From Streptomyces sparsogenes (GTDB lineage: Bacteria > Actinomycetota > Actinomycetes > Streptomycetales > Streptomycetaceae), in the NCBI RefSeq assembly GCF_001704635.1, contig NZ_MAXF01000094.1:1-64000 (forward strand): a stretch of 64,000 bases of DNA, given 5' to 3'. The translations under genes were made by a program, and so were the position numbers. This document shows, in pieces, positions 52,452 through 63,804 of the stretch. Numbering within the stretch: position 1 is the first letter of the stretch; every line of letters begins with the position of its first letter. Under the pieces are notes generated by a model, which saw nothing but the letters and a program-made list of their open reading frames with translations, was not told the origin of the DNA and did no database searches.

Positions 52452-54509
52452 ATGTCCATCGCCAAGCGCCGCCGCGTCGCGCTGCTCGCCACGGGAGTGC
52501 TGCTGCCGCTGCCCTGGGTGAGCGGGTGCAGTTCCAGCGGTGACGACAGCTCGCCCGCCGCCGCACGACGGGACGTGGCCGCGGCCGCCCGCGACCGGGT
52601 GGCCGACAGGGGGACGCTGCGCTGGGCGCTGGACGCCGCGCCCGGGACGTTCAACGCCTTCCAGACCAACGCCGACAGCGGCACCCAGCGGATCGCGGGC
52701 GCCGTCCTGCCGTCGCTGTTCACCCTGGACGGCCGGGGTCGCCCGCAGCGCGACCCCGACTACCTCGAGGCCGCCGACGTGGTGGACCGCGAGCCCAAGC
52801 AGGTCGTGCGCTACAAGCTCAACCCGAAGGCGGTGTGGACCGACGGGCGCCCGATCGGCGCCGAGGACTTCACCGCCCAGTGGAAGGCGCTGCGCGGCAC
52901 GGACGGCGCGTACTGGACCGCGCGCAACGCCGGATACGACCGCATCGCCAAGGTGGAGCCCGGCGACGGGGCGCACGAGGTCGAGGTCACCTTCGCCAAG
53001 CCGTACGCGGACTGGCGCTCGCTGTTCACCCCGCTGTACCCGAAGAGCGTGATGGGCGACCCGGCCGCGTTCAACGACGGGCGGCGCAGGGGGCTCGCGG
53101 TCGGCGCCGGCCCGTTCATGATGCGCCGCACCACCGGCGGCACCAAGAGCGTCACGCTCGTCCGCAATCCCCGCTGGTGGGGCGACCGGGCCCGGCTCGA
53201 CAAGCTGGTCTTCAAGGCCGTGCCGGTCAAGCGGAGGGCCGCCGCCCTGCTGGCCGGCAAGCTCGACCTGGCCGAGGTCGACCGGGCGACGGCCGAGCGG
53301 ATCGAGGCCGCGGGCCGGGCGCCGGGGAAGAAGGGGGCGAAGAAGCAGGCCGCGGCCGAGCCGTCGGCCCGCCACGGGGCGGCCGGGGACCGGTCGGGCC
53401 AGGACCGGGCGGCCGGCGACCAGGCAGGCCAGGACCGGGTGGACCAGGAGCAGGTGGCCCAGGGCGGCCGGGACGCGGCCGACGCGATGCGCGCCTGGGC
53501 GGAGGCGAACGCCCCCGAGAAGGTGCGGGCCAGGACGGCGGCCCTGCGCAGGTTCACCGTGCGCAAGGCCCTGGAGCCCGCCTACACCCAGCTCGCCCTG
53601 AACGGCACCAAGGGCCCGCTCGCCGACGAGCGGGTGCGCCGGGCCGTGGCCCGCGCGATCGACCGCAAGGCCCTCGCCGAGCTGGTGCTGAGGCCCCTGG
53701 GCCTGCCCGCGAAGCCGCTCGGCAACCACCTGCTGATGGCCGGCCAGCAGGGCTACAAGGACCACAGCGGCGCCATCGGCGGCAAGGACACCCACGCCGC
53801 CCAGGCCCTGCTCGCGGACGCGGGCTGGCGCCCCGGCACCGCCTCGGACCGGGAGAAGGCGCTCGGCGCCGGAACGGACGACGAGGGCCGGGACGGCGGA
53901 CGTCACGCGAGCCGCCGCGACGCCGGGCAGGGCGACGCGGGCCGCTCGGAGCGGAGCGGGCACGCCGCGGCGGCCGTCGTCCGCAAGCACGGCCGGCCGC
54001 TGGAACTGCGCTTCGTGGTGCCGAGCGGCTCCGGCACCGCCCCGCTGGACAAGGTCGGCGGCCGCATCGCGCGGATGCTGGAGGCGGTCGGCGTCCGCAC
54101 CAAGGTCGTCAAGGTCTCCGGCAGCGGCTACTTCAAGGACCACATCGCCTCCGGCAACTACGACCTTGCCCTCTACTCCTGGCCCGCCAGCGCCTACCCC
54201 GCCACCGACGGCCGCCCGATCTACGCCAAGCCACAGCCCGCCGCCGACGGCTCGCTGGTCGTCGAGCAGAACTACACCCGGGTCGGCACGGACCAGATCG
54301 ACCACCTCTTCGACCAGGCGATCGCCGAGCTGGACGCCGGCTCCTCCCGGGCCCTGGTCGGCCGCGCGGACGCCCGCATCTGGGCGGCGGCCGGGTCCAT
54401 CCCGCTCTACCAGCGCCCCCAGCTCGTCGCGGCCCGGAAGACGGTGGTCAACGCGGGCGCCTTCGGCTTCGCCACGCCCCGGTACCAGGACATCGGCTTC
54501 CGGAAGTGA
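52452..54509 (+). CDS. family 5 oligopeptide-type ABC substrate-binding lipoprotein
   Basis: Protein of 685 aa. Lipobox VSGC (Cys26). SBP_bac_5 landmarks: TLRWALDAAPGTFNAFQ, WTDGRPIGAEDFTAQWKAL, LALNGTKGPLADERVRRAVARAIDRK, and PYLSWP-like LALYSWPASAYP. Two long low-complexity inserts are present, residues about 290-350 (GKKGAKKQAAAEPSARHG, GDRSGQDRAAGDQAGQDR) and 470-515 (GTDDEGRDGGRHASRRD), making it longer than usual. No permease or ATPase genes are next to it, so it may be an orphan receptor or serve the downstream Opp system. Confidence 0.88.
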   Translation: MSIAKRRRVALLATGVLLPLPWVSGCSSSGDDSSPAAARRDVAAAARDRVADRGTLRWALDAAPGTFNAFQTNADSGTQRIAGAVLPSLFTLDGRGRPQRDPDYLEAADVVDREPKQVVRYKLNPKAVWTDGRPIGAEDFTAQWKALRGTDGAYWTARNAGYDRIAKVEPGDGAHEVEVTFAKPYADWRSLFTPLYPKSVMGDPAAFNDGRRRGLAVGAGPFMMRRTTGGTKSVTLVRNPRWWGDRARLDKLVFKAVPVKRRAAALLAGKLDLAEVDRATAERIEAAGRAPGKKGAKKQAAAEPSARHGAAGDRSGQDRAAGDQAGQDRVDQEQVAQGGRDAADAMRAWAEANAPEKVRARTAALRRFTVRKALEPAYTQLALNGTKGPLADERVRRAVARAIDRKALAELVLRPLGLPAKPLGNHLLMAGQQGYKDHSGAIGGKDTHAAQALLADAGWRPGTASDREKALGAGTDDEGRDGGRHASRRDAGQGDAGRSERSGHAAAAVVRKHGRPLELRFVVPSGSGTAPLDKVGGRIARMLEAVGVRTKVVKVSGSGYFKDHIASGNYDLALYSWPASAYPATDGRPIYAKPQPAADGSLVVEQNYTRVGTDQIDHLFDQAIAELDAGSSRALVGRADARIWAAAGSIPLYQRPQLVAARKTVVNAGAFGFATPRYQDIGFRK

Positions 54510-54602
54510 TCCTCAGGACTGCCTCAATTCCCTTGTACGGCAGGGCGGGTTGGTCTGAAGCTTGGCACCTGACCACACACCGCACAGACGGGGGATGGCG
54601 AC

Positions 54603-55253
54603 ATGAAGCACGGACTGACCACGGCGATCGCGGCCTTGGCGATCGCGGTGGGGGCCACGGGCTGCACGTCCGGCGGTGAGGACGGGGCGCCGCGCAGCGG
54701 CACCCAGCGCCTAGCGACCGCCAAGGCGTGCGCCGACGGTACGTACACCTGGCTGAACGTCTCCCGGCGCATGGCGCTGACCGACCTGACGGCCGGGACC
54801 CACTACGACAAGGGCGACAAGATCAACACCAAGGGCGTCAAGGAGGTCGCCCGCTACACCCGGTCGGTCAGCACCAGGGGCGCCGCCCTCCCCGAGAAGC
54901 GGCTGATCCGCGATCTCGCCCGGCACCTGAAGACGGGGCTCTACGGCGACGGGACCACGATGGCCGACGATCTCCCGCGGACGACCGAGTACGACAAGCA
55001 GACGGTCTCCGCGGAGCAGACCGCCGAGGCGTCCGGGCGCTATGTCACGGGTCGCGCGGCGGATCTGGTCGAGGCCGACTACCGCTACGTCTGCGGGGGC
55101 CGGACGGTCTCCTCGGGCCACGTCGTGACCTGGGCCCACGTCAATGAGATGATCATCTTCTCGTGTGACGAGAAGCCGGCCAAGAACGCCGACGAGGGCG
55201 AGCGCGAGGCCGCCCGCCTGGGTTGCCGCGAGGGCGACCCCGCGCGGAGCTGA
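54603..55253 (+). CDS. hypothetical lipoprotein
   Basis: Protein of 216 aa. Signal peptide MKHGLTTAIAALAIAVGATG with lipobox ATGC (Cys21). No known domain recognised: ADGTYTWLNVSRRMALTDLT, TKGVKEVARYTRSV and VVTWAHVNEMIIFSCDE are the main segments. It lies downstream of the binding lipoprotein and ahead of typA, with a ribosome-binding region GGGGGATGGCGAC. Role unknown; probably surface-anchored. Confidence 0.82.
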   Translation: MKHGLTTAIAALAIAVGATGCTSGGEDGAPRSGTQRLATAKACADGTYTWLNVSRRMALTDLTAGTHYDKGDKINTKGVKEVARYTRSVSTRGAALPEKRLIRDLARHLKTGLYGDGTTMADDLPRTTEYDKQTVSAEQTAEASGRYVTGRAADLVEADYRYVCGGRTVSSGHVVTWAHVNEMIIFSCDEKPAKNADEGEREAARLGCREGDPARS

Positions 55254-55400
55254 GCGCCGGACACCCGGCCCGGCACGGGCGGGGCGGCTGCCGCCGCCTC
55301 GCCCACGTACCATGGGGTGAGGCCGTGGCGTGATCTGCCCGGCGGGCGGGCGTGCCGGACCGGGCGCGCCGCCATCCACGAATCCGGGAGAAGCGCCGCA

Positions 55401-57296
<1,896 letters not shown>

Positions 57297-57364
57297 CCCA
57301 CCCGCCCGCGGGGCGCCGCGCGCGCCCCGCGGGGGCACCGCGCGCCCCGCGCCCGCTGATCCCG

Positions 57365-57403
57365 GCACACCGGCCGATTACCTTGGGTAATCGGCCGGTG
57401 TGC
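57365..57403 (+). terminator. terminator of typA
   Basis: A perfect 18-bp stem (57365-57382 with 57386-57403) has the 3-nt loop TTG and lies 69 bp after the typA stop. Confidence 0.85.
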
Positions 57404-57826
57404 TGTTCGCCACATCCCGTCGGCCCGGATTTCCCGCCCTCAGGCAGGGAGTCCGGGCCACTGCCATGTCAGCTAGATGCCAGTCAAACGCTTATGCGGC
57501 GATCAGTGTCCGATTATCGGTGACTGCGCTCCGCATGATGTGTTAACAGTCCGTTTCGCGTGTGTCTGTCTGCGGCAGTTTTGTCCGGATTTCGAAGCTC
57601 CGCGCGTAGATCCTGTGACCAAAGCGAGACCCTTAAAGTGTGGTTAACGGGACTGCCGTGCTCAATTATGGGGTCCGTTGAGCTCGGGTCGATGGGTCAC
57701 GCGCTGTGGGGAGCGCCGGCCTTGCGAGCACACGGGGGGTTCCGGTCCCGTTCGCTGTCAGGGGTGTCAGCGTGTCTCCGGTTGCCCCTTTACGTAGTGA
57801 CAGTGGACTCCTGAGGAGGCAAACCC
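57404..57826. promoter_or_regulatory. upstream region of the opp operon
   Basis: A 423-bp non-coding stretch with lower GC. It contains TGTGGTTAACGGGACTGCCG before CTCAATTAT, a candidate -35/-10 pair (TTAACG and CAATTAT). The ribosome-binding site GAGGAGG is at 57814-57820. No gene is supported. Confidence 0.5.
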
Positions 57827-59473
57827 ATGCGCGGTGCCAAGAGCGCCAAGTGGGTCGCGATGGCGGCGATTGTGGCGCTGGCCGCAACCGCCTGTGGTGG
57901 CGACGGCGGCAGTGACAGCGGCAACAACGACATGAACAAGGGCGCGGCGGACCCGAACGGGATCCTGACCGCCCAGCTGAGCGAGCCGCAGAACCCGCTT
58001 CAGCCGGCGAACCAGAAGGAGAGCCAGGGCAGCCGCGTCATCCGGCAGGTCTTCTCCCAGCTGGTCGGCTACGAGCCGGGCACCGGCAAGCTCACCTACG
58101 TCAACGCCGAGTCCGTCACCCCCAACAAGGACTCCTCGGTCTGGACGGTGAAGCTCAAGCCGGGCTGGACTTTCCACAACGGTGAGAAGGTCACCGCGAA
58201 GTCCTACGTGGACGCGTGGAACTGGGCGGCCAACACCAAGAACAACCAGACGAACTCCAGCTGGTTCCAGGACATCAAGGGCTACGAGGACGTCCACCCG
58301 GCCAAGGGTGACCCCAAGGCCGACAAGATGTCCGGCCTGAAGGTCGTCAACGACAACGAGTTCAAGATCGAGCTGTCCGGCCCGGTCTCGTACTTCGCCT
58401 ACAAGCTCGGCTACGACGTCTGGTCCCCGCTGCCCAGCGAGTTCTACAAGGACCCCAAGGCGTTCGGTGACCACCCGATCGGCAACGGCCCCTACAAGTT
58501 CATCTCCTGGGACCACAAGAAGCTGATCAAGGTCCGGACGTTCAAGGACTACAAGGGCCCGGACAAGCCGAAGAACGGCGGCATCGACTTCAAGAACTAC
58601 ACCACCGCCGACGCCGCCTACTCGGACCTGCGCTCCAACAACCTCGACTGGATCGAGCAGGTGCCCACCACCGCGCTCACCAACTACAAGAGCGACCTGG
58701 GCAAGCGCGCGATCGACCAGGAGTACTCGGCGGTCCAGTCGATCGTCCCGGCCTTCTACACCAAGCAGTTCAAGGACATCGACCCCAAGGTCATCCAGGG
58801 TCTGTCGATGGCCATCGACCGTGACACGATCACCAAGACCGTGCTCCACGGCTCGCGCACCCCGGCCGACAGCTATGTCGCCCGCGGCGTGCTCGGCTAC
58901 AAGGCCGGCGCGCTCAAGGAGCAGGTCACCTACGACCCGAAGAAGGCCAAGGCCCTCATCGAGGAGGGTGGCGGCGTCCCGGGCAACAAGATCTCGATCC
59001 AGTACAACGCGGACCAGGACCACAAGCCCTGGGTCGACGCGGTCTGCAACAGCATCCGCAAGGCCACCGGCGTGGACTGCGTCGGCGACTCCAAGCCGGA
59101 CTTCCAGGCCGACCTGAACGCCCGTGACAAGCACCAGGTCAAGTCGATGTACCGCGGTGGCTGGGTGCTGGACTACCCGGTCAACTCGAACTTCATGCGC
59201 GACCTGTACGGCACCACGGCCGCCGGTAACACCAGCGGCTACTCCAACAAGGAGTTCGACAAGCTCTCCTCGCAGGCCGACAAGGCCGCCACGCTGGACG
59301 AGACGGTCAAGCTGTACCAGCAGGCGGAGCAGGTCCTCGCCAAGGACATGCCGTCGATCCCGCTGTGGTTCTACAAGGTCAACAGCGGTCAGTCCAACAA
59401 GATCTACGGGAAGATTCCCTACGGTCAGGACGGCGACCCCATCTTCACCGACATCCAGGTGAAGAAGAAGTAA
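57827..59473 (+). CDS. oligopeptide-binding lipoprotein OppA-like
   Basis: Protein of 548 aa, lipobox ATAC (Cys23). SBP_bac_5 features: QLSEPQNPLQPANQ, WTVKLKPGWTFHNGEKVTAKSYVDAWNW, IDPKVIQGLSMAIDRDTITKT and GWVLDYPVNSNFM. A receptor for oligopeptides delivering to the permeases next to it. First gene of an operon of five with standard Opp order: receptor, two permeases, two ATPases. Codon use is very regular (highly expressed style). BldK in Streptomyces is an importer of this type, but the gene order here differs from the BldK arrangement as I recall it. Confidence 0.93.
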   Translation: MRGAKSAKWVAMAAIVALAATACGGDGGSDSGNNDMNKGAADPNGILTAQLSEPQNPLQPANQKESQGSRVIRQVFSQLVGYEPGTGKLTYVNAESVTPNKDSSVWTVKLKPGWTFHNGEKVTAKSYVDAWNWAANTKNNQTNSSWFQDIKGYEDVHPAKGDPKADKMSGLKVVNDNEFKIELSGPVSYFAYKLGYDVWSPLPSEFYKDPKAFGDHPIGNGPYKFISWDHKKLIKVRTFKDYKGPDKPKNGGIDFKNYTTADAAYSDLRSNNLDWIEQVPTTALTNYKSDLGKRAIDQEYSAVQSIVPAFYTKQFKDIDPKVIQGLSMAIDRDTITKTVLHGSRTPADSYVARGVLGYKAGALKEQVTYDPKKAKALIEEGGGVPGNKISIQYNADQDHKPWVDAVCNSIRKATGVDCVGDSKPDFQADLNARDKHQVKSMYRGGWVLDYPVNSNFMRDLYGTTAAGNTSGYSNKEFDKLSSQADKAATLDETVKLYQQAEQVLAKDMPSIPLWFYKVNSGQSNKIYGKIPYGQDGDPIFTDIQVKKK

Positions 59474-59626
59474 GCATCGGGACCGCCGGCCGGTGCCGCC
59501 GCTGCCCTCACCCCGGGGAGCGGCGGCACCGGCCCGCAGGCGTCAAGGCCCCGTACCCCCGTCCCCCCACCCGGTGGCTGCTGACGAGACGAGGCCTTCG
59601 CCGACCCCCAACGGCATGGAGGCATA

Positions 59627-60553
59627 ATGGGGCGCTACGTCATCAGGCGACTGCTCCAGATGATCCCGGTCTTCATCGGGACGACTCTGTTGATTTTCCT
59701 CATGGTCCACGTCCTTCCCGGCGACCCGATCAGGGCGATGTGGGGCGACAAGGCGGCGGACCCCGCACAGGTCGAGGCGCTGCGCCATAAGTTCGGCATG
59801 GACAAGTCCCTGCCGATGCAATACCTCGACTACATGGGCAACCTGTTCCAGGGAGACTTCGGCGAGACCTTCGGCGGCCGCCAGGTCATCGACGAGATGG
59901 GCGAGGCGTTCCCGGTGACGCTCCGCCTCGCCGCGGTGGCCCTCGCCATCGAGATGGTCATCGGCATCGGCCTCGGCGCCTGGGCCGGTCTCAAGGCAGG
60001 CAAGGCCGTGGACACCGGTGTCCTGATCTTCACGCTGATCGTCATCTCGATGCCGGTCTTCGTCCTCGGCTACCTCGCCCGGTTCGTCTTCGCCGACGAA
60101 CTCGGCTGGCTGCCACCCAACGTCCAGGACTCCACCAACCTCGAACAGCTGCTGCTACCGGGCTTCGTGCTCGGCATGCTCTCCATGGCGTACGTGGCCC
60201 GGCTGACCCGGACCACCTTCGCGGAGAACCTGCGCGCCGACTACATGCGCACCGCGCTCGCCAAGGGCCTGCCGCGCCGCCGCATCGTCGGCGTCCACCT
60301 GCTGCGCAACTCGCTCATCCCGGTGGTGACCTTCCTGGGCACCGACGTGGGCTCCCTGATCGGCGGCGCCGTCGTCACCGAGGGCATCTTCAACATCCAG
60401 GGCGTCGGAAACCTGCTCTTCAAGGCGCTCGGACAGCGCGAGGGCACCACGATCGTGGGCACCGTCACGGTCTTCGTCCTCGTCATCCTGCTGATCAACC
60501 TGCTGGTCGACCTGCTGTACGCGGTCCTGGACCCGAGGATCCGTTATGCCTGA
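59627..60553 (+). CDS. oligopeptide ABC permease OppB-like
   Basis: Protein of 308 aa with six membrane helices, beginning MGRYVIRRLLQMIPVFIGTTLLIF as in OppB/DppB. The binding-protein-dependent EAA motif is near LRADYMRTALAKGLPRRRIVGVHLLRNSLIPV. It forms the pore with the OppC-like protein and overlaps its gene by 8 bp. Ends RIRYA, the conserved OppB-type end DPRIRYA. Confidence 0.95.
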   Translation: MGRYVIRRLLQMIPVFIGTTLLIFLMVHVLPGDPIRAMWGDKAADPAQVEALRHKFGMDKSLPMQYLDYMGNLFQGDFGETFGGRQVIDEMGEAFPVTLRLAAVALAIEMVIGIGLGAWAGLKAGKAVDTGVLIFTLIVISMPVFVLGYLARFVFADELGWLPPNVQDSTNLEQLLLPGFVLGMLSMAYVARLTRTTFAENLRADYMRTALAKGLPRRRIVGVHLLRNSLIPVVTFLGTDVGSLIGGAVVTEGIFNIQGVGNLLFKALGQREGTTIVGTVTVFVLVILLINLLVDLLYAVLDPRIRYA

Positions 60554-61511
60554 CGTGACCAAGACCAAGACCGACACGGCGGTCGACGCCGTGGCCCCGC
60601 CGACCGAGGTGGCGACCGCGCCGGCCGCCGGCCCCGCCCCCAAGGAGAAGTCGCGCTCGCTGTGGGGCGACGCCTGGTACGACCTGCGCCACCGGCCGAT
60701 GTTCTGGATCGCGGCGGTGCTGCTGGTGCTGCTGCTCGCCATCGCCGCCTTCCCCGGTCTGTTCACCAGCGCCGACCCGCGCGACGGCGACCTGACCAAC
60801 CACTTCCTGTCCAAGCCGCAGCTGACCCACTTCTTCCAGGCCGACTGGTTCGGCTACGACGTCCAGGGCCGCTCGATCTACGCGCGTGTCGTCTACGGCA
60901 CCCGCGCCTCGATCCTGGTCGGTGTCGGCACCACCGTCGTGGTCACCCTCGTCGGCGGCACGCTGGGGATGCTGGCCGGCTACTTCGGCGGCTGGATCGA
61001 CTCGATCATCTCCCGGATCACCGACATCTTCTTCGGCCTGCCGTTCCTGCTCGGCACGATGGTCGTGCTCAACGCCTTCACCGAGCGCAAGGTGTACGTC
61101 GTGATCGGCGCCCTGGCGTTCCTCGGCTGGACGACCATCACCCGCGTGATGCGCAGCTCGGTGATCACCGCCAAGCAGGCGGACTACGTGGTGGCGGCGC
61201 GCGCCCTCGGCGCCGGTACCCGCCGGATCCTGCTGCGCCATGTGCTGCCGAACGCGCTCGCGCCCACGATCGTCGTGGCGACGATCGCCCTCGGCGCGTA
61301 CATCTCGGCCGAGGCCACGCTGTCCTACCTGGGCCTGGGCCTCGCCGACCCGACGGTTTCCTGGGGCGTCGACATCTCCTCGGCCAAGGACGCCATCCGT
61401 GACAACCCGCATGTGATGCTGTTCCCGGCGGGGATGCTGAGCCTCACCGTCTTCGCCTTCATCATGCTCGGCGACGCGGTGCGCGACGCCCTCGACCCCA
61501 AGCTGCGCTGA
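60546..61511 (+). CDS. oligopeptide ABC permease OppC-like
   Basis: Protein of 321 aa. An N-terminal extension rich in Ala/Pro/Lys, then RHRPMFWIAAVLLVLLLAIAAF and four to five more helices. The EAA-type motif is QADYVVAARALGAGTRRILLRHVLPN. The C-terminus has the OppC-type end AVRDALDPKLR. Begins 8 bp before the OppB stop and is followed at 11 bp by the first ATPase. Confidence 0.95.
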   Translation: MPDVTKTKTDTAVDAVAPPTEVATAPAAGPAPKEKSRSLWGDAWYDLRHRPMFWIAAVLLVLLLAIAAFPGLFTSADPRDGDLTNHFLSKPQLTHFFQADWFGYDVQGRSIYARVVYGTRASILVGVGTTVVVTLVGGTLGMLAGYFGGWIDSIISRITDIFFGLPFLLGTMVVLNAFTERKVYVVIGALAFLGWTTITRVMRSSVITAKQADYVVAARALGAGTRRILLRHVLPNALAPTIVVATIALGAYISAEATLSYLGLGLADPTVSWGVDISSAKDAIRDNPHVMLFPAGMLSLTVFAFIMLGDAVRDALDPKLR

Positions 61512-61522
61512 GGAGGGCGTAC

Positions 61523-62581
61523 GTGACCACTATTGAGAAGACAGCGAGCGCCCCCGCCCGACAGCGCGAGGGCGACGACGGCACCCCGCTGCTGGAAGTC
61601 CGTGACCTGCATGTGGAGTTCCACACCCGGGACGGTGTCGCCAAGGCCGTCAACGGCGTCAACTACAGCGTCCACGCGGGCGAGACCCTCGCCGTGCTCG
61701 GCGAGTCCGGCTCCGGCAAGTCGGTGACCGCCCAGGCGATCATGGGCATCCTCGACATGCCGCCCGGCAAGATCCCGCAGGGCCAGATCCTGTTCCGCGG
61801 CGAGGACATGCTCACCATGTCCAACGAGGAGCGCCGCAAGATCCGCGGCCGGAGGATCGCCATGATCTTCCAGGACGCGCTCTCCTCACTGAACCCGGTG
61901 CTCTCCGTCGGCTACCAGCTCGGCGAGATGTTCCGGGTCCACCAGGGCCTGTCCAAGAAGGCGGCCAAGGCCAAGGCCATCGAGCTGATGGACCGCGTCC
62001 GCATCCCGGCGGCCAAGGAGCGGGTGGGCGACTACCCGCACCAGTTCTCCGGCGGTATGCGCCAGCGCATCATGATCGCCATGGCGCTGGCGCTGGAGCC
62101 GGACCTGATCATCGCCGACGAGCCGACGACCGCGCTGGACGTGACCGTCCAGGCCCAGGTCATGGACCTGCTCGCGGAGCTCCAGCGCGAGTACAACATG
62201 GGCCTGATCCTGATCACCCACGACCTGGGCGTCGTCGCCGACGTCGCCGACAAGATCGCGGTGATGTACGCGGGCCGGATCGTCGAGACCGCTCCGGTCC
62301 ACGAGCTCTACAAGCGCCCGGCCCACCCGTACACCCAGGGCCTGCTGGAGTCGATCCCGCGCCTGGACCGCAAGGGCCAGGAGCTGTACGCGATCAAGGG
62401 CCTGCCGCCCAACCTGCTCAAGATCCCCACGGGCTGCGCGTTCAACCCGCGCTGCCCCAAGGCGCAGGACATCTGCCGCACCGATGTTCCGCTGCTGGAG
62501 CCGGTCACCGAGCAGGACGGCACCCCGCTGCCGGGCCGCGGCAGCGCGTGCCACTTCTGGAAGGAGACGATCCATGGCTGA
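61523..62581 (+). CDS. oligopeptide ABC ATPase OppD-like
   Basis: Protein of 352 aa from GTG. Walker A GESGSGKSVTAQA (residue about 67), Q-loop MIFQDALSSLNP, signature FSGGMRQRIMIAMAL and Walker B LIIADEPTTALDV. The C-terminal oligopeptide-transporter Cys motif (CAFNPRCPKAQDIC, then CHFW) forms an iron-sulfur-like or regulatory element seen in Opp/Dpp ATPases. Overlaps the OppF start by 8 bp. Confidence 0.95.
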   Translation: MTTIEKTASAPARQREGDDGTPLLEVRDLHVEFHTRDGVAKAVNGVNYSVHAGETLAVLGESGSGKSVTAQAIMGILDMPPGKIPQGQILFRGEDMLTMSNEERRKIRGRRIAMIFQDALSSLNPVLSVGYQLGEMFRVHQGLSKKAAKAKAIELMDRVRIPAAKERVGDYPHQFSGGMRQRIMIAMALALEPDLIIADEPTTALDVTVQAQVMDLLAELQREYNMGLILITHDLGVVADVADKIAVMYAGRIVETAPVHELYKRPAHPYTQGLLESIPRLDRKGQELYAIKGLPPNLLKIPTGCAFNPRCPKAQDICRTDVPLLEPVTEQDGTPLPGRGSACHFWKETIHG

Positions 62582-63734
62582 GATCAGGAAGACCGACGAG
62601 GCCGTGGACGCCACTCCCGCCGACGCCACGCCCAACGTCACCGAGGTCGACGTCGTCGAGGCCGCCACCGAGGAGGCGGCGGTCGCCGCCATCGACGCCC
62701 CCGTCGAGCGCGGGGAGCCCATCCTTCAGGTGCGCAACCTGGTCAAGCACTTCCCGCTGACCCAGGGCATCCTCTTCAAGCGGCAGATCGGCGCGGTCAA
62801 GGCCGTCGACGGCGTCTCCTTCGACCTCTACCAGGGCGAGACCCTCGGCATCGTCGGCGAGTCCGGCTGTGGCAAGTCCACTGTCGCCAAGCTGCTGATG
62901 ACCCTGGAGAACGCCACGGCGGGCGAGGTCTTCTACAAGGGCCAGGACATCACCAGGCTGTCGGGGCGGGCCCTGAAGGCCGTCCGGCGCAACATCCAGA
63001 TGGTGTTCCAGGACCCGTACACCTCGCTGAACCCCCGGATGACGGTCGGTGACATCATCGGCGAGCCCTTCGAGATCCACCCCGAGGTGGCCCCGAAGGG
63101 CGACCGGCGCCGCAAGGTGCGGGAACTCCTGGACGTGGTGGGGCTCAACCCGGAGTACATCAACCGCTATCCGCACCAGTTCTCCGGCGGTCAGCGCCAG
63201 CGCATCGGCATCGCGCGCGGCCTGGCCCTCAACCCGGAGATCATCATCTGCGACGAGCCGGTCTCGGCGCTGGATGTGTCGGTGCAGGCCCAGGTCATCA
63301 ACCTGATGGAGAAGCTGCAGGACGAGTTCAACCTCTCCTACCTCTTCATCGCCCATGACCTGTCCATCGTGCGGCACATCTCCGACCGCGTCGGCGTGAT
63401 GTACCTGGGGAAGATCGCGGAGATCGGCACCGACACCGAGATCTACGACCACCCTACCCACCCGTACACCCAGGCCCTGCTGTCCGCCGTCCCGGTCCCC
63501 GACCCGGGCTCCCGGGAGGGCCGGGAGCGCATCATCCTCACGGGCGATGTCCCCTCCCCGGCCAACCCGCCCTCGGGCTGCCGCTTCCGCACCCGCTGCT
63601 GGAAGGCCCAGGACAAGTGCGCCAAGGAGGTCCCCCTCCTGGCCATCCCCGAGCGCTTCGCCGGTGCGGACACGCCGGCGGCGCACGAATCGGCGTGCCA
63701 CTTCGCGGAGGAGAAGGACGTCGTCCACGCGTAG
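62574..63734 (+). CDS. oligopeptide ABC ATPase OppF-like
   Basis: Protein of 386 aa (MAEIRKTDEAVDATPADATP). An N-terminal acidic extension of about 40 residues, Walker A GESGCGKSTVAKL, Q-loop MVFQDPYTSLNP, signature FSGGQRQRIGIARGL, Walker B IIICDEPVSALDV. The C-terminal Cys motif is CRFRTRCWKAQDKC, then CHFAEEKD. Last gene of the operon, followed by a strong hairpin. Start from the ATG at 62574 after AAGGAGA. Confidence 0.95.
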   Translation: MAEIRKTDEAVDATPADATPNVTEVDVVEAATEEAAVAAIDAPVERGEPILQVRNLVKHFPLTQGILFKRQIGAVKAVDGVSFDLYQGETLGIVGESGCGKSTVAKLLMTLENATAGEVFYKGQDITRLSGRALKAVRRNIQMVFQDPYTSLNPRMTVGDIIGEPFEIHPEVAPKGDRRRKVRELLDVVGLNPEYINRYPHQFSGGQRQRIGIARGLALNPEIIICDEPVSALDVSVQAQVINLMEKLQDEFNLSYLFIAHDLSIVRHISDRVGVMYLGKIAEIGTDTEIYDHPTHPYTQALLSAVPVPDPGSREGRERIILTGDVPSPANPPSGCRFRTRCWKAQDKCAKEVPLLAIPERFAGADTPAAHESACHFAEEKDVVHA

Positions 63735-63754
63735 CGTCCGCCACGTGGGCCACG

Positions 63755-63798
63755 ACGAGGGCCGCCCGGGCCGTGACAACGGCCCGGGCGGCCCTCGT
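63755..63798. terminator. terminator at end of opp operon
   Basis: A perfect 20-bp stem (63755-63774 with 63779-63798) has the loop GACA. It separates the opp operon from the convergent partial gene and may end both. Confidence 0.85.
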
Positions 63799-63804
63799 GC
63801 TGGT

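Noticed and set aside
57827..63734. Naming the Opp operon bldKABCDE
   Set aside because: The gene order here is receptor, two permeases, two ATPases, whereas I recall the bldK order starting with a permease. Without a search the orthologue cannot be fixed.
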